Positions 35,325 through 44,401 of a DNA stretch of 64,000 nt are shown in pieces. Every line of letters begins with the position of its first letter. Within the stretch, counting starts at the first letter, position 1. The position numbers were made by a program, and so were the translations under genes. This stretch comes from Stygiolobus sp037389425 (GTDB lineage Archaea > Thermoproteota > Thermoprotei_A > Sulfolobales > Sulfolobaceae). The stretch lies in contig NZ_JBBHKR010000042.1 of NCBI RefSeq assembly GCF_037389425.1, positions 1 to 64,000 of the forward strand, written 5' to 3'. The notes beneath the pieces were generated by a model that saw only the letters and a program-made list of their open reading frames with translations, was not told the origin of the DNA and did no database searches.

Positions 35325-36128
35325 ATGATCACTCATCTAGCTGAGGAGACGGTTAATACTAATTCAAATAACGTTATTTCAGTAGTAAAAGACGCCGATA
35401 CTTTACTCTCATACTTTCCATATCAAGTAGAAAGAGGAAGGAACACAATCACTTTACAGTTTTCGAGATTTTTCATTTTAAGCTTAAGAGATACTTTTGA
35501 GGTGACTTTTTCTCAGCAGTCATCGTTAATGTTTGTATATACTCTTAAGTCTCTCATTGAGAAAAATAACAAGTTCCAAATATTTATTAATGTAAGAGAT
35601 AACAAAAACTCCACTAGTCTAGTTCACTTAGCAATTAGATATAGTGGAGAAAAAGAGTGGATAGTCAAGAGATATTTACCAGATATAGCACACAGCTTGC
35701 TAGAGGGGATAAGTAGGGAAGCTAAGAGGGCTTATGAGATCGAAGCTCAGGAAAAAGAGAAAGAGTTTGATTACTCAAGGCAATTAAACAAACTGAGCTT
35801 TGTCTCGAAGCTCTTATTGAAGTCACGTCTGATAAAGTCTGAAGGGATTTCAATACCTAAAGGACAAATGTTAGATACGATCCTAAGTTCTATAGCGGAT
35901 CTTCTATCAAAGTACAAGACAATTTATGTATCTTCCACATCAACTTCCTCGTCGTTCAGATTGTTATTCATTAACGGAGACTTAAAGGGTATTTATGTTA
36001 ACGAAAACGGTAAAGAATATTTTAGCGACGAAAATATACTGAGTTCCTTATCTGGCGAGTTTAAGGTAAACGTGTATGTACTTCTAGTACCTGAAATTCC
36101 AGGTGTTGTTGAAGATGAAAATTCATGA
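35325..36128 (+). CDS. Uncharacterised Sulfolobales protein, possible START/SRPBCC-like N-terminal domain
   Basis: The function of this 267-residue protein is not known to me. The first 130 residues (VISVVKDADTLLSYFPYQVE, then ISFIL-rich strands ending in a long C-terminal helix DIAHSLLEGISREAK) resemble the small SRPBCC-like proteins common in Sulfolobales (DUF3211 type). The second half (about 170-260) is a separate alpha/beta domain. It has no membrane segment. The start ATG is preceded by a strong AT-rich TATA-like region, fitting a leaderless mRNA. Its end overlaps the metallo-beta-lactamase gene by 14 bases, so the two are likely one operon. Confidence 0.6.
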   Translation: MITHLAEETVNTNSNNVISVVKDADTLLSYFPYQVERGRNTITLQFSRFFILSLRDTFEVTFSQQSSLMFVYTLKSLIEKNNKFQIFINVRDNKNSTSLVHLAIRYSGEKEWIVKRYLPDIAHSLLEGISREAKRAYEIEAQEKEKEFDYSRQLNKLSFVSKLLLKSRLIKSEGISIPKGQMLDTILSSIADLLSKYKTIYVSSTSTSSSFRLLFINGDLKGIYVNENGKEYFSDENILSSLSGEFKVNVYVLLVPEIPGVVEDENS

Positions 36129-36870
36129 ACCTTATATTTTATACGAATCAAATAATCACAAGTTCATTTGGTTAGGTTTAGACGAGAGTGAGACAGAAAA
36201 AGGGATTCTAACAAATCAATATCTTATTGTCCACGGAAATCAGGGTGTACTACTAGACCCAGGGGGATACTTCGTATTTGAAAGGGTTTTTGAAAATGCA
36301 TCTAGATTTGTAAAACCTGAGAATATTAAGGCCATTCTTTATAGTCATCAAGACCCAGACATCATAGGGGGCTTAACTTTGTGGTTGGATACTGCCCCTA
36401 ATGCCAAGATATATGTTTCCCATCTATGGGAGAGATTCATTCCGCATTTAGGGGTAGACCTTAGAGATAGAATTATAGACCTTCCTGACGAGGGCATGGA
36501 TATTGATTTCGGTTCTTTCAAAATTAAAGCAATTCCAGCTCACTTTATGCATTCACCAGGTAATTTTCACTATTATGATCCAATAGCAAAGATTTACTTC
36601 TCGGGCGACATGGGTGCAGCAGTATTTAAAGATAAGTGGTACTTAATAGTGGATAATTTTGAGGAACACGTTAAGCTTATGGAATGGTTCCACAGAAGAT
36701 ATATAGCGTCTAGAAGAGCAATAGAGCTATGGGCTAAGAGAATTGAGGGTTTAGATATTGATATAGTAGCACCTCAACATGGCTCAATATTTATGGGAGA
36801 AAATGCTAAGAAATTCTTAAACTGGTTGAAAAACCTCGACAAGGTAGGGGTTGATTTTATTTCCTCCTAA
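36115..36870 (+). CDS. Flavodiiron-type metallo-beta-lactamase fold protein without flavodoxin domain
   Basis: The 251 residues form a metallo-beta-lactamase fold of the oxygen-binding diiron (FDP) subgroup. Ligand candidates are SHQDPDIIGGL near residue 80 (His, Asp, Asp in the H-x-E-x-D pattern), AHFMHSPGNFH near 137, SGDMGAA near 162 and APQHGS near 220. The flavodoxin and rubredoxin domains of full flavodiiron proteins are absent. Such stand-alone domains can act as oxygen or NO sensors or reductases needing a separate partner. Position 6 of the motif is Ile instead of His. Three alternative upstream starts overlap further into the preceding gene. Confidence 0.83.
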   Translation: MKIHEPYILYESNNHKFIWLGLDESETEKGILTNQYLIVHGNQGVLLDPGGYFVFERVFENASRFVKPENIKAILYSHQDPDIIGGLTLWLDTAPNAKIYVSHLWERFIPHLGVDLRDRIIDLPDEGMDIDFGSFKIKAIPAHFMHSPGNFHYYDPIAKIYFSGDMGAAVFKDKWYLIVDNFEEHVKLMEWFHRRYIASRRAIELWAKRIEGLDIDIVAPQHGSIFMGENAKKFLNWLKNLDKVGVDFISS

Positions 36871-36871
36871 C

Positions 36872-37471
36872 TTAGATTTTTCCTATTTTTATTAGTAAAA
36901 GTACACCGATTACTATGAAAACTATAACGATTGCTAAGATTATATAATTACTCTCCGTTAAAGACCCTTGAATAAAGGTTTCTTGTAGATGGTTATATTC
37001 GTTAATTAGTGAGATTTGTAAGGAATAATTATCGTAATTACCGTTAGCGTAATTTAGAATTCCGTTTACATAATAAGCTTTTATTGGTATTTCTAAATTA
37101 GAAAATTGGTAATAGCCCGAATATACGGATGCGTTTTTCCCTTTAAACTCCTCGTATCCGACGAACGTTAAATTCATCGTATTAAACATCGAACCGTTAT
37201 ATGGAAGGCACTCTAACTTAGACAAAGGAAATAGGTAATTCTGTATAATGCTTGTCCCGTTATTAAAACTTGTAATTATTACTGTAAAGTTAACTATACC
37301 TTTCTCAATCGAATTTACGATGAAGGTATAATTGTAAGTATAAATTTGGTTGCCGTGAGTAATAGTAACTTCATATACCAAGACGTCTCCACTATTTAAG
37401 GAGTTAGTAACTCCGTTATCACTGATAACCCCAATTCCCAATATTAAGAGTAAAATAATGACGGATTTCAT
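36872..37471 (-). CDS. Uncharacterised membrane-anchored surface protein
   Basis: I do not recognise it. From this ATG the protein is 199 residues: signal peptide (MKSVIILLLILGIGVIS), an external beta-rich domain of about 140 residues with many Asn-X-Ser/Thr sequons, and a C-terminal membrane helix (about 173-195) ending KIGKI. An upstream TTG would add five residues but give a poorer signal peptide. It is divergent from the methyltransferase gene, with only about 34 bases between starts. Confidence 0.7.
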   Translation of the reverse strand: MKSVIILLLILGIGVISDNGVTNSLNSGDVLVYEVTITHGNQIYTYNYTFIVNSIEKGIVNFTVIITSFNNGTSIIQNYLFPLSKLECLPYNGSMFNTMNLTFVGYEEFKGKNASVYSGYYQFSNLEIPIKAYYVNGILNYANGNYDNYSLQISLINEYNHLQETFIQGSLTESNYIILAIVIVFIVIGVLLLIKIGKI

Positions 37472-37505
37472 CAGTTTTATTACCAAGCCATCGTAAATTA
37501 AGTTA

Positions 37506-38246
37506 ATGGATGAATACTGGTTAAAGATCTTCGAATCCGACCTTTACATAAACGAAATGCTTAAGCTTTGGGAGGAGGGGAATAAGTGGGCTAAATGGAT
37601 AGACGAAGTGTCAAGAAAATATAACGTTAAAGGAAAGAAAATTCTTGATGTACCTTGCGGAATTGGTAGAGTTAGTTATTTTCTATCAAAACTAGGTTAT
37701 GAGATAACTGGCGTCGATATCTCCGAAAAAATGGTGAAAAAATCAAAAGAGAACGTACCTACAGGTACCTTCCTTAAAGGAGATATGAGGAAATTAACTC
37801 AAGTATTAAGTGGCGAGTCCTACGATATCATTATTAATATTTTCAACAGCTTAGGATATTACGAAGAGGAAGATGACTTAAAGATCCTCAGAGAGTTCAG
37901 GGGAGTAATAAAAGATGCCGGATTATTAATTGTAAACCTCGATAATAGGGACTTCCTCATTTACAACAAGCCCGAGATAATACACTCCTACATTCCACCG
38001 TACTTGGTTATAGATAATAACAACTTTGACCCGTTTACATCTAGATTACAAGTAACAAGGTCTTATATAAAGGACGGCAAAGAAGTCGAGAAAGTTACAT
38101 TCTCTCAAAGATATTATAGCTTACATGAGATAGTAGACTTGATGAGAAAAGCGGGGTTTGAAATCATAGATGTTTATAGCGGTTATTCGTGGAAGAAGTT
38201 TGAGATTAGTGACCCACAAATGACCATAATAGCTAAACCTATGTAA
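37506..38246 (+). CDS. Class I SAM-dependent methyltransferase
   Basis: A 246-residue methyltransferase. Motif I is ILDVPCGIGRVSYFLSK (about residues 46-62), motif post-I GYEITGVDIS, and motif II/III YDIIINIFNSLGYY. The N-terminal part (WLKIFESDLYINEMLKLW) and the C-terminal YSLHEIVDLMRKAGFEI resemble the broad methyltransferase 11/25 group that act on small molecules. The substrate is unknown. It appears monocistronic, followed by ilvD on the same strand. Confidence 0.86.
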   Translation: MDEYWLKIFESDLYINEMLKLWEEGNKWAKWIDEVSRKYNVKGKKILDVPCGIGRVSYFLSKLGYEITGVDISEKMVKKSKENVPTGTFLKGDMRKLTQVLSGESYDIIINIFNSLGYYEEEDDLKILREFRGVIKDAGLLIVNLDNRDFLIYNKPEIIHSYIPPYLVIDNNNFDPFTSRLQVTRSYIKDGKEVEKVTFSQRYYSLHEIVDLMRKAGFEIIDVYSGYSWKKFEISDPQMTIIAKPM

Positions 38247-38291
38247 TTACCCATAATAATTTAAAAATTTTGAACTTGTTTATATCATTTG

Positions 38292-39977
38292 ATGTCTGAA
38301 TATTCTCCTAAAAAGAGGTCAAATATAGTCTATGGGGGTTACGAAAAAGCACCTAATAGGGCATTCCTAAAAGCTATGGGACTTACGGATAACGATATTT
38401 CCAAACCTATAGTGGGAGTAGCGGTAGCGTGGAACGAAGCAGGGCCTTGTAATATACATCTACTGGGACTTTCTAACGTAGTCAAGGAAGGAGTTAGAAG
38501 TGCTGGAGGTACTCCTAGAGTATTTACTGCTCCAGTAGTTATAGACGGGATAGCGATGGGTAGTGAAGGAATGAAATATTCATTAGTAAGTAGGGAAATA
38601 GTTGCCAACACGGTAGAGCTTGTAGTTAACGCTCACGGTTACGACGCATTTGTAGCCTTATCAGGTTGCGATAAGACCCCGCCGGGTATGATGATGGCAA
38701 TGGCAAGGCTTAACATACCTTCGATAATTATGTATGGAGGTTCAACTCTGCCCGGAAACTTTAAGGGTAAACCGGTAACTATCCAAGATGTATACGAGGC
38801 TGTAGGTGCGTACTCTAAGGGTAAGATCACAGCTGAAGACTTAAGACTCATGGAAGATAACGCAATACCAGGACCAGGTACTTGTGGAGGTTTATACACA
38901 GCTAATACTATGGGTTTAATTACAGAGGCTTTGGGGTTAGCTTTACCAGGTAGTGCTTCGCCTCCAGCCGTGGATGCTATGAGAACTAAGTATGCATATG
39001 AGACTGGAAAAGCCTTAATGCATTTAGTCGAAATAGGACTTAAACCCAGAGACATACTGACTTTTGAAGCATTTGAAAACGCTATAACCGTGCTTATGGC
39101 TTCAGGGGGGTCTACAAATGCCGTACTTCATTTACTAGCAATAGCTCATGAGGCTGGTATAAAACTCACTCTGGATGACTTCGACAGAATTAGTTTAAGG
39201 ACACCGGAAATAGTCAACATGAAACCTGGAGGAGAGTATGTGATGGCTGATTTGCACAGAGTTGGCGGAGCTCCGCTGTTAATGAAGAAACTTCTTGAAG
39301 CAGGGCTATTACATGGAGAAGTGATCACTGTTACCGGAAAGACCTTAAAACAGAATTTAGAGGAGTATAAGATCCCTGACGTCCCTCATGATCACATAGT
39401 GAGAGACGTTAAGAACCCGTTCTCTACAGTAGGCGGAATAAGGATACTAAAGGGGAATCTAGCAGAAGAGGGAGCAGTTATGAAAGTGTCTGCCAGTAAA
39501 GTAAAATATCATAGAGGGCCTGCAAAGGTATTCAATTCAGAGGAAGAGACATTTAAGGCAGTTTTGGAAGGAAAGATCGTTGAGAACGATGTGGTAGTTA
39601 TTAGGTACGAAGGACCTAAAGGAGGCCCCGGAATGAGAGAAATGTTAGCAGTTACGAGTGCTATTGTGGGACAAGGTTTAGGTGAAAAAGTTGCGTTAAT
39701 AACTGATGGAAGGTTCTCAGGAGCGACTAGGGGCATTATGGTTGGTCACGTAGCTCCAGAGGCAGCAGTTGGTGGGACTATTGCATTACTTAGAGATGGA
39801 GACATAATAGTTATAGATGCTGATAAAGGAAAACTAGAAGTAGAATTATCTCCTGAAGAAATAAAGAAAAGAAGAGACGAGTGGACACCGCCACCACCGA
39901 GATACAAAAGTGGGCTATTAGCACAATATGCGAAATTAGTTTCGTCTTCTTCAAAAGGAGCCGTACTTTTAACATAA
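38292..39977 (+). CDS. ilvD: Dihydroxy-acid dehydratase
   Basis: A 561-residue IlvD/Edd family enzyme. Cluster cysteines and metal residues are in GPCNIHLLGLS, LSGCDKTPPGMMMAMA and PGPGTCGGLYTANTM; the C-terminal domain carries TDGRFSGATRGIMVGH. It dehydrates dihydroxy acids in valine and isoleucine synthesis, downstream of citramalate synthase found at 6-7.7 kb. The Sulfolobus enzyme is also reported to act on sugar acids such as gluconate. A TTG three bases upstream is a less likely start. A TATA-like AATTTAAAAATTTT lies about 25 bases before. Confidence 0.94.
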   Translation: MSEYSPKKRSNIVYGGYEKAPNRAFLKAMGLTDNDISKPIVGVAVAWNEAGPCNIHLLGLSNVVKEGVRSAGGTPRVFTAPVVIDGIAMGSEGMKYSLVSREIVANTVELVVNAHGYDAFVALSGCDKTPPGMMMAMARLNIPSIIMYGGSTLPGNFKGKPVTIQDVYEAVGAYSKGKITAEDLRLMEDNAIPGPGTCGGLYTANTMGLITEALGLALPGSASPPAVDAMRTKYAYETGKALMHLVEIGLKPRDILTFEAFENAITVLMASGGSTNAVLHLLAIAHEAGIKLTLDDFDRISLRTPEIVNMKPGGEYVMADLHRVGGAPLLMKKLLEAGLLHGEVITVTGKTLKQNLEEYKIPDVPHDHIVRDVKNPFSTVGGIRILKGNLAEEGAVMKVSASKVKYHRGPAKVFNSEEETFKAVLEGKIVENDVVVIRYEGPKGGPGMREMLAVTSAIVGQGLGEKVALITDGRFSGATRGIMVGHVAPEAAVGGTIALLRDGDIIVIDADKGKLEVELSPEEIKKRRDEWTPPPPRYKSGLLAQYAKLVSSSSKGAVLLT

Positions 39978-40056
39978 ACTGTTTTTTATCAAATTGTAAA
40001 GCTTATATTTTTAAAGCAAATTTATATTTCCCAAATGAGTATAATAGGTGATACTC

Positions 40057-41133
40057 ATGAGGAGAACTCTTAAAGCCGCAATTCTCGGGGCAACGGGTTT
40101 AGTAGGTATTGAGTACGTAAGAATGCTAGCAAATCATCCTTACATAAAACCAACTTACTTAGCCGGTAAGGGATCTGTAGGAAAACCATATGAAGAAGTT
40201 ACAAGGTGGCAAACAGTAGGTCAAGTGCCTAAAGAAGTAGCAGATATTGAAGTAAAACCAACGGATCCTAAGTTAATGGAACAAGAAGGAGTAGATATTA
40301 TATTTTCGCCCTTACCTGCAGGTGCTGCGGGTCCGGTTGAAGAGCAGTTCGCAAAGTTAGGTTACCCCGTTATAAGTAACTCTCCAGATCACAGATTTGA
40401 TCCTGACGTACCACTATTAGTACCTGAATTAAACCCGCACACTATTTCATTAATAGATGAACAAAGGAAGAGAAGAGATTGGAAGGGTTTTATAGTAACG
40501 ACGCCTTTATGTACTGCACAAGGTGCGCTGTTTCCGTTAGCTCCAATATTCATGAATTTCAAGATGGACGGAGCGTTCATAACTACAATGCAGTCCGTCT
40601 CTGGTGAAGGTTATCCTGGAGTTGCCTCACTCGACGTAATCGATAACATAAAAGTACTTGGTGACGCTTACGACGCTAAAACCGTAAAGGAGATCTTCAG
40701 AGTCTTGAGCGAGGTAAAGAGAAACGTTAATGAGCCCAAGCTAGAAGAAGTAACCCTCTCAGCAACTACTCATAGGATTGCAACAATTGTAGGCCATTAC
40801 GAAGTATTATATGTTACATTTAAGGAAGATACACCTGCAGAAAAAGTTAAAGAAACGCTAGAAAACTTCAGAGGGTTACCACAAGAGCTGAAGCTACCGA
40901 CAGCTCCTTCTAAACCGATAATAGTGGCGGATAAAGACAACAGGCCTACCGTATACTTTGACAGATGGGCTGGTGATGTACCCGGAATGAGTGTAGTAGT
41001 AGGTAGGATTGCACAAGTTAACAAGAAGACAGTAAGGTTAGCCTCTTTAGTACACAACACCGTAAGGGGAGCTGCTGGAGGCGGAATATTAGCTGCAGAA
41101 CTCTTAATAGAGAAGGGATATATTGAGAAGTAA
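40057..41133 (+). CDS. mcr: Malonyl-CoA/succinyl-CoA reductase (ASADH superfamily)
   Basis: A 358-residue enzyme of the aspartate-semialdehyde dehydrogenase superfamily. The NADP-binding GATGLVGIEYVR starts at residue 11, the catalytic cysteine is Cys152 in TTPLCTAQGA, and a C-terminal HNTVRGAAGGGILAAELL is present. The sequence follows the Sulfurisphaera tokodaii malonyl-CoA reductase as I recall it, almost residue for residue at the N- and C-termini, so it is assigned to the 3-hydroxypropionate/4-hydroxybutyrate carbon fixation cycle instead of lysine/threonine synthesis. The ATG has a Shine-Dalgarno AGGTGAT seven bases upstream; the GTG nine bases earlier lies within that site. Confidence 0.9.
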   Translation: MRRTLKAAILGATGLVGIEYVRMLANHPYIKPTYLAGKGSVGKPYEEVTRWQTVGQVPKEVADIEVKPTDPKLMEQEGVDIIFSPLPAGAAGPVEEQFAKLGYPVISNSPDHRFDPDVPLLVPELNPHTISLIDEQRKRRDWKGFIVTTPLCTAQGALFPLAPIFMNFKMDGAFITTMQSVSGEGYPGVASLDVIDNIKVLGDAYDAKTVKEIFRVLSEVKRNVNEPKLEEVTLSATTHRIATIVGHYEVLYVTFKEDTPAEKVKETLENFRGLPQELKLPTAPSKPIIVADKDNRPTVYFDRWAGDVPGMSVVVGRIAQVNKKTVRLASLVHNTVRGAAGGGILAAELLIEKGYIEK

Positions 41134-41140
41134 TAATTTT

Positions 41141-41150
41141 TTATTATACA
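41141..41150 (+). promoter_or_regulatory. Probable TATA box for a box C/D sRNA
   Basis: TTATTATACA lies just after the mcr stop and about 25 bases before the C box of the guide RNA, the spacing expected between an archaeal TATA box and a transcription start immediately upstream of the RNA. Confidence 0.5.
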
Positions 41151-41170
41151 CTTTCCTTCTTTTATAATAC

Positions 41171-41220
41171 TTGATGAGTACACTCTTTGCTGATTCAATG
41201 AGGAGAGTGGCCAGGGCTGA
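41171..41220 (+). ncRNA. Box C/D guide sRNA between mcr and an unknown gene
   Basis: C box TTGATGA (41171-41177, first base off consensus), 12-nt guide GTACACTCTTTG, D' box CTGA (41190-41193), 4-nt spacer, C' box ATGAGGA (41198-41204), 12-nt guide GAGTGGCCAGGG, D box CTGA (41217-41220). Both guides have the standard 12 nt and both D boxes are perfect. The first guide would pair over nine bases with CAAAGAGTG, a sequence I remember from the GTPase-centre region of archaeal 23S rRNA; that match is from memory. The second target is unassigned. It appears to have its own promoter and ends 15 bases before the next gene. Confidence 0.82.
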
Positions 41221-41235
41221 AGAGGATGATTTCAA

Positions 41236-42018
41236 ATGAATTATATTGCATTAGCACATAAATCAGGTTTAGATAAGGATCTTACTGTTTCAGTTTATAA
41301 GAAAATTAATGGGGGTTATTTCGTCTCATTAAGTTATGCTAAACCGCCTATCTTATACGTACTAGATAATTGGCCTAAGAAATATTTAAGGAAGAATTTC
41401 ATTATTTGGACAGTAACTAAGAACTACGAAAACGTAGATAAAATAATTTCTTTATTCATTACGTTAGATGTTTACTTACTTCACTCTATGGCTTCCTTAA
41501 TCTCAGGAAAGAGCTTCAGTTTAGCTTTAGCTGAAAAAGATATACAAGAAGTTTTCAGGAGGATAGAAGAGGAAGCAATTTCTCAGGGATTTACATCATA
41601 CCCGACTAGAGAGGATGTGGTAATTGACCCTAAAGATATTCAGATCCTAGCTAAGGAGATAGCAGACAGAAGGAATAGTGAGGAAATCAATGCTGATATA
41701 TATTCTGTTATAAACGAGATAGCTTATCAAAGTGAGTTTTCTAACCAGCTACGAGAAAAGAAGAGTTGGTTTAAATCGATAAAGAGAGGAGATATGTTAA
41801 AGGCAATAGGACTACAAGGTAAACTTGATGAGTTCTTTGACTTCGAGAAAGTTAAATTGACATATCTTATAGCGTCTATAACGCTTTACTTTGATAATAA
41901 AGTCACGGAGGTTGGAATAACGGAAACTGTAAATGCAATAAAGAACGGAGACCCTATATTAAATGACGAATTCAACAAGGTGAAAGAAGAAATAAAACAA
42001 AGAGCTCAATACTTTTAG
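41236..42018 (+). CDS. Uncharacterised cytoplasmic protein
   Basis: I do not recognise this 260-residue protein. It lacks membrane segments and cysteines; the first 90 residues are strand-rich (MNYIALAHKSGLD, then VYKKINGGYFVSLSY), the rest mainly helical and charged. Lengths and composition look like a conserved Sulfolobales protein, not a chance frame. It follows the guide RNA by 15 bases and is convergent with the hydroxyacid dehydrogenase gene, five bases apart. Confidence 0.7.
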   Translation: MNYIALAHKSGLDKDLTVSVYKKINGGYFVSLSYAKPPILYVLDNWPKKYLRKNFIIWTVTKNYENVDKIISLFITLDVYLLHSMASLISGKSFSLALAEKDIQEVFRRIEEEAISQGFTSYPTREDVVIDPKDIQILAKEIADRRNSEEINADIYSVINEIAYQSEFSNQLREKKSWFKSIKRGDMLKAIGLQGKLDEFFDFEKVKLTYLIASITLYFDNKVTEVGITETVNAIKNGDPILNDEFNKVKEEIKQRAQYF

Positions 42019-42023
42019 TCCGG

Positions 42024-42968
42024 CTATAGTTCATATATTAACTTTTCTCCCCTGAGACCTCTCAATAAATTCTCAACAGCAATTTCAGCCATTTTGTGCC
42101 TGGTCTCAAATGTAGCACTTCCAATATGAGGAGTTAATACAACATTACTGAACTTCAGGAGAGGGTGATCCTTGTTAATAGGTTCCTCTTCAAACACGTC
42201 CAACGCAGCTCCAGCAATCCATTTTTCCTCTAGAGCTTTAACAAGTGCTTTCTCATCTATTACTTTTCCACGAGAGGCGTTAATCAAAAATGCTGTCTTT
42301 TTCATCAGCCTTAATGTACTCTCATTTATCATGTGATATGTAGACTCGTTCAGATCAACAGTTATTACTACGAAGTCTGATTGTTTAAGTAACTCCTCAA
42401 AGCTCACAAGCTCGGCATCTATATCATCCTTTTTAGTCCTAGATGTGTATATGACTCTCATATTAAATCCCTTAGCCCTTCTGTAAACGGCTTTACCTAT
42501 TCTGCCCATCCCTATTATCCCTAAGGTTTTACCGTATACGTCATATCCCAGTAAAAAGTCGGGTTGCCAAGGGATCATCCATTTTCCCTCTCTTATCAGC
42601 TTATCCCCTTCAACAATCCTTCTGGCGACGGCCAAGATGAGCCCAAAAATCAGATCTGCTGTAGTCTCCGTCAATACTTCTGGTGTATATCCTAGTCTTA
42701 TACCTCTACTTTTTGCCTCTTTAACATCTATGTGATCAAAACCAACACTGTAAGTGCTGATAACTTTCAAATTTTTAGCAGCTGAAATTACTTCCTTATC
42801 AATCTTAGTATTGAGAGTGCAAAGAATTCCGTCTACATTACTTACGTTATCTAAGATCCACTTTTTAGGAGGTGCCTTTTCCTCTTTCCACTGGATAACC
42901 TCGATCCCGCTCTCAACTATCTTTTTTACCCATTCGTCGAAGAACCGGAATGTGATTAGGACTTTCAT
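42024..42968 (-). CDS. D-isomer-specific 2-hydroxyacid dehydrogenase (glyoxylate/hydroxypyruvate reductase type)
   Basis: A 314-residue dehydrogenase. The NAD-binding motif LGIIGMGRIGKAVYRRA is at about residues 142-158; the catalytic triad is represented by Arg in NASRGKVIDE, Glu in DVFEEEP and His in LTPHIGSAT. The N-terminal substrate domain has STYSVGFDHIDV. This pattern matches glyoxylate and hydroxypyruvate reductases more than phosphoglycerate dehydrogenase, as there is no C-terminal ACT domain. It is divergent from the coiled-coil protein gene. Confidence 0.9.
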   Translation of the reverse strand: MKVLITFRFFDEWVKKIVESGIEVIQWKEEKAPPKKWILDNVSNVDGILCTLNTKIDKEVISAAKNLKVISTYSVGFDHIDVKEAKSRGIRLGYTPEVLTETTADLIFGLILAVARRIVEGDKLIREGKWMIPWQPDFLLGYDVYGKTLGIIGMGRIGKAVYRRAKGFNMRVIYTSRTKKDDIDAELVSFEELLKQSDFVVITVDLNESTYHMINESTLRLMKKTAFLINASRGKVIDEKALVKALEEKWIAGAALDVFEEEPINKDHPLLKFSNVVLTPHIGSATFETRHKMAEIAVENLLRGLRGEKLIYEL

Positions 42969-43027
42969 TCTATCTCTATCTTAAAGTCTAAACAACTTAA
43001 TATAATACTAATTGAATAAATATTCAT

Positions 43028-44392
43028 GTGGATTCAATACACCTACCGCTTGTTGTTGATTCAAATAAACAACCATTAAGTGTTGAAAAGCAAATAGCTG
43101 TAGCACTAGTTAGGTTAACTGGAAGAGAGATCAAGATAAAAGCGGGAGAACTGATAGGATGGCCCTTAACTCTTGTTAAGAATGAAAAAAGCGGAGGATA
43201 TCTAATTTTCGACCAGACTATGAGCTTAATGACAAAGTTACAATTTACTATTCTTCAAAATTATGATAGAATACTAAATACTATTCAAGGAAACAAGAAC
43301 GAATCAGAATTACTTGCTTTGCTTAAATCATTTAAATGGCATGCAACTAAAGGTTATGAAGAGGTAACCTTTAGAGGACTAGTATATTCAGATTTAACAC
43401 CAATTCTCTCCACCGGTAGCCCCCAGTTACCTTTAACAGTTATTCCCAAAGAGGCTTCTCAGTTCGACTTAGATACGTTAATTCAAGACTTAAACGTTAG
43501 AGAGAAGATAATTACAGATAATATTACAACAATTGAAAGTGTTGTCAGCAAAGTGACTACAATAGTAACTATATTAAAAGGCAAGAGAGCTGAAGAAAGA
43601 AAACAGATTGAGGATAAGTATGACCAGTTACTTTCCGCTAAAAATGAAGAGTTAAAACAAAAAGTAAACCAAACTAAGAAAAACTTAGAAAGTGAGCTTT
43701 CATCAGAGGCTAAAAAACTATACGAAAAACTTGCAGACATAGAAGTCTTGATAGGTAAGGGAGAGATAGATAAGGAAGCCGGCTTCGTCACAGAAAAAGA
43801 TGTAGACGCGTTAAATACTATGAAATCAAAATACATAAGTGAAGTAAATTCAACTTTAACTTCTATAAAAAATAAGTATAAAAATGAGATAAGAACATTG
43901 GTAAACGAAATACGTCTACTTAATCAGCAAAAACAGAAAGAATTAGAAGGAATTAATATTAAGATAAAGGAACTAGATGAACTACTTCAAAGTGTTGTTA
44001 ATCAATTGAATACTATAAAGAGGACGTGTGAGGAGGAATTAAACAAACTTAAACTTGCATATAAGAGAGCACCATATATGGACGAAAAAGTAGATGTTAT
44101 AGTGCCCTTCCTTCTGGTGAAAGACTACGCAGATAGGGTTTTAGCAATAGGTATTCAAATGTATAAATATAGGAAGAGCTTCTTCGGATTCTTTAAAAAA
44201 GAGCCGAATGAGATATCTGAAGACCTCCTTAACTTCAATGATTTTATATCCGTTCTGATTTCTAAATACGGACACAACGTTTCCGATAACTTAAGGCAGT
44301 TGAAAGCACAAGTAGACAAAGGATTTGAAGAGCTTTATGATGAAGGTTGGAACGTAAGAAAGAGAATAGAAGAATATTATGTGTTTCTATAA
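43028..44392 (+). CDS. Uncharacterised protein with long central coiled coil
   Basis: I do not recognise it. The 454 residues have an N-terminal globular part (about 1-150) with HLPLVVDSN and IGWPLTLVKNEKSGGYLIFD, a long Lys/Glu-rich helical segment (about 165-345) predicted to form coiled coil, and a C-terminal helical domain (about 350-454). There is no signal peptide or membrane segment. It begins at a GTG about 26 bases after a TATA-like AATATAATAC, which suits a leaderless mRNA; an ATG two bases upstream is out of frame. The layout suggests a structural or scaffold protein, but that is only inference. Confidence 0.65.
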   Translation: MDSIHLPLVVDSNKQPLSVEKQIAVALVRLTGREIKIKAGELIGWPLTLVKNEKSGGYLIFDQTMSLMTKLQFTILQNYDRILNTIQGNKNESELLALLKSFKWHATKGYEEVTFRGLVYSDLTPILSTGSPQLPLTVIPKEASQFDLDTLIQDLNVREKIITDNITTIESVVSKVTTIVTILKGKRAEERKQIEDKYDQLLSAKNEELKQKVNQTKKNLESELSSEAKKLYEKLADIEVLIGKGEIDKEAGFVTEKDVDALNTMKSKYISEVNSTLTSIKNKYKNEIRTLVNEIRLLNQQKQKELEGINIKIKELDELLQSVVNQLNTIKRTCEEELNKLKLAYKRAPYMDEKVDVIVPFLLVKDYADRVLAIGIQMYKYRKSFFGFFKKEPNEISEDLLNFNDFISVLISKYGHNVSDNLRQLKAQVDKGFEELYDEGWNVRKRIEEYYVFL

Positions 44393-44401
44393 AGAAATTA
44401 T

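Noticed and set aside
38639..39055. A 138-codon minus-strand frame inside ilvD.
   Set aside because: It is antisense to the conserved dehydratase motifs.
41174..41239. A 21-codon frame starting MSTLFADSMRRVAR and overlapping the next gene's ATG, preceded by a TATA box.
   Set aside because: The same bases form a complete box C/D sRNA with two 12-nt guides, which explains the promoter and conservation-like features better than a tiny protein.
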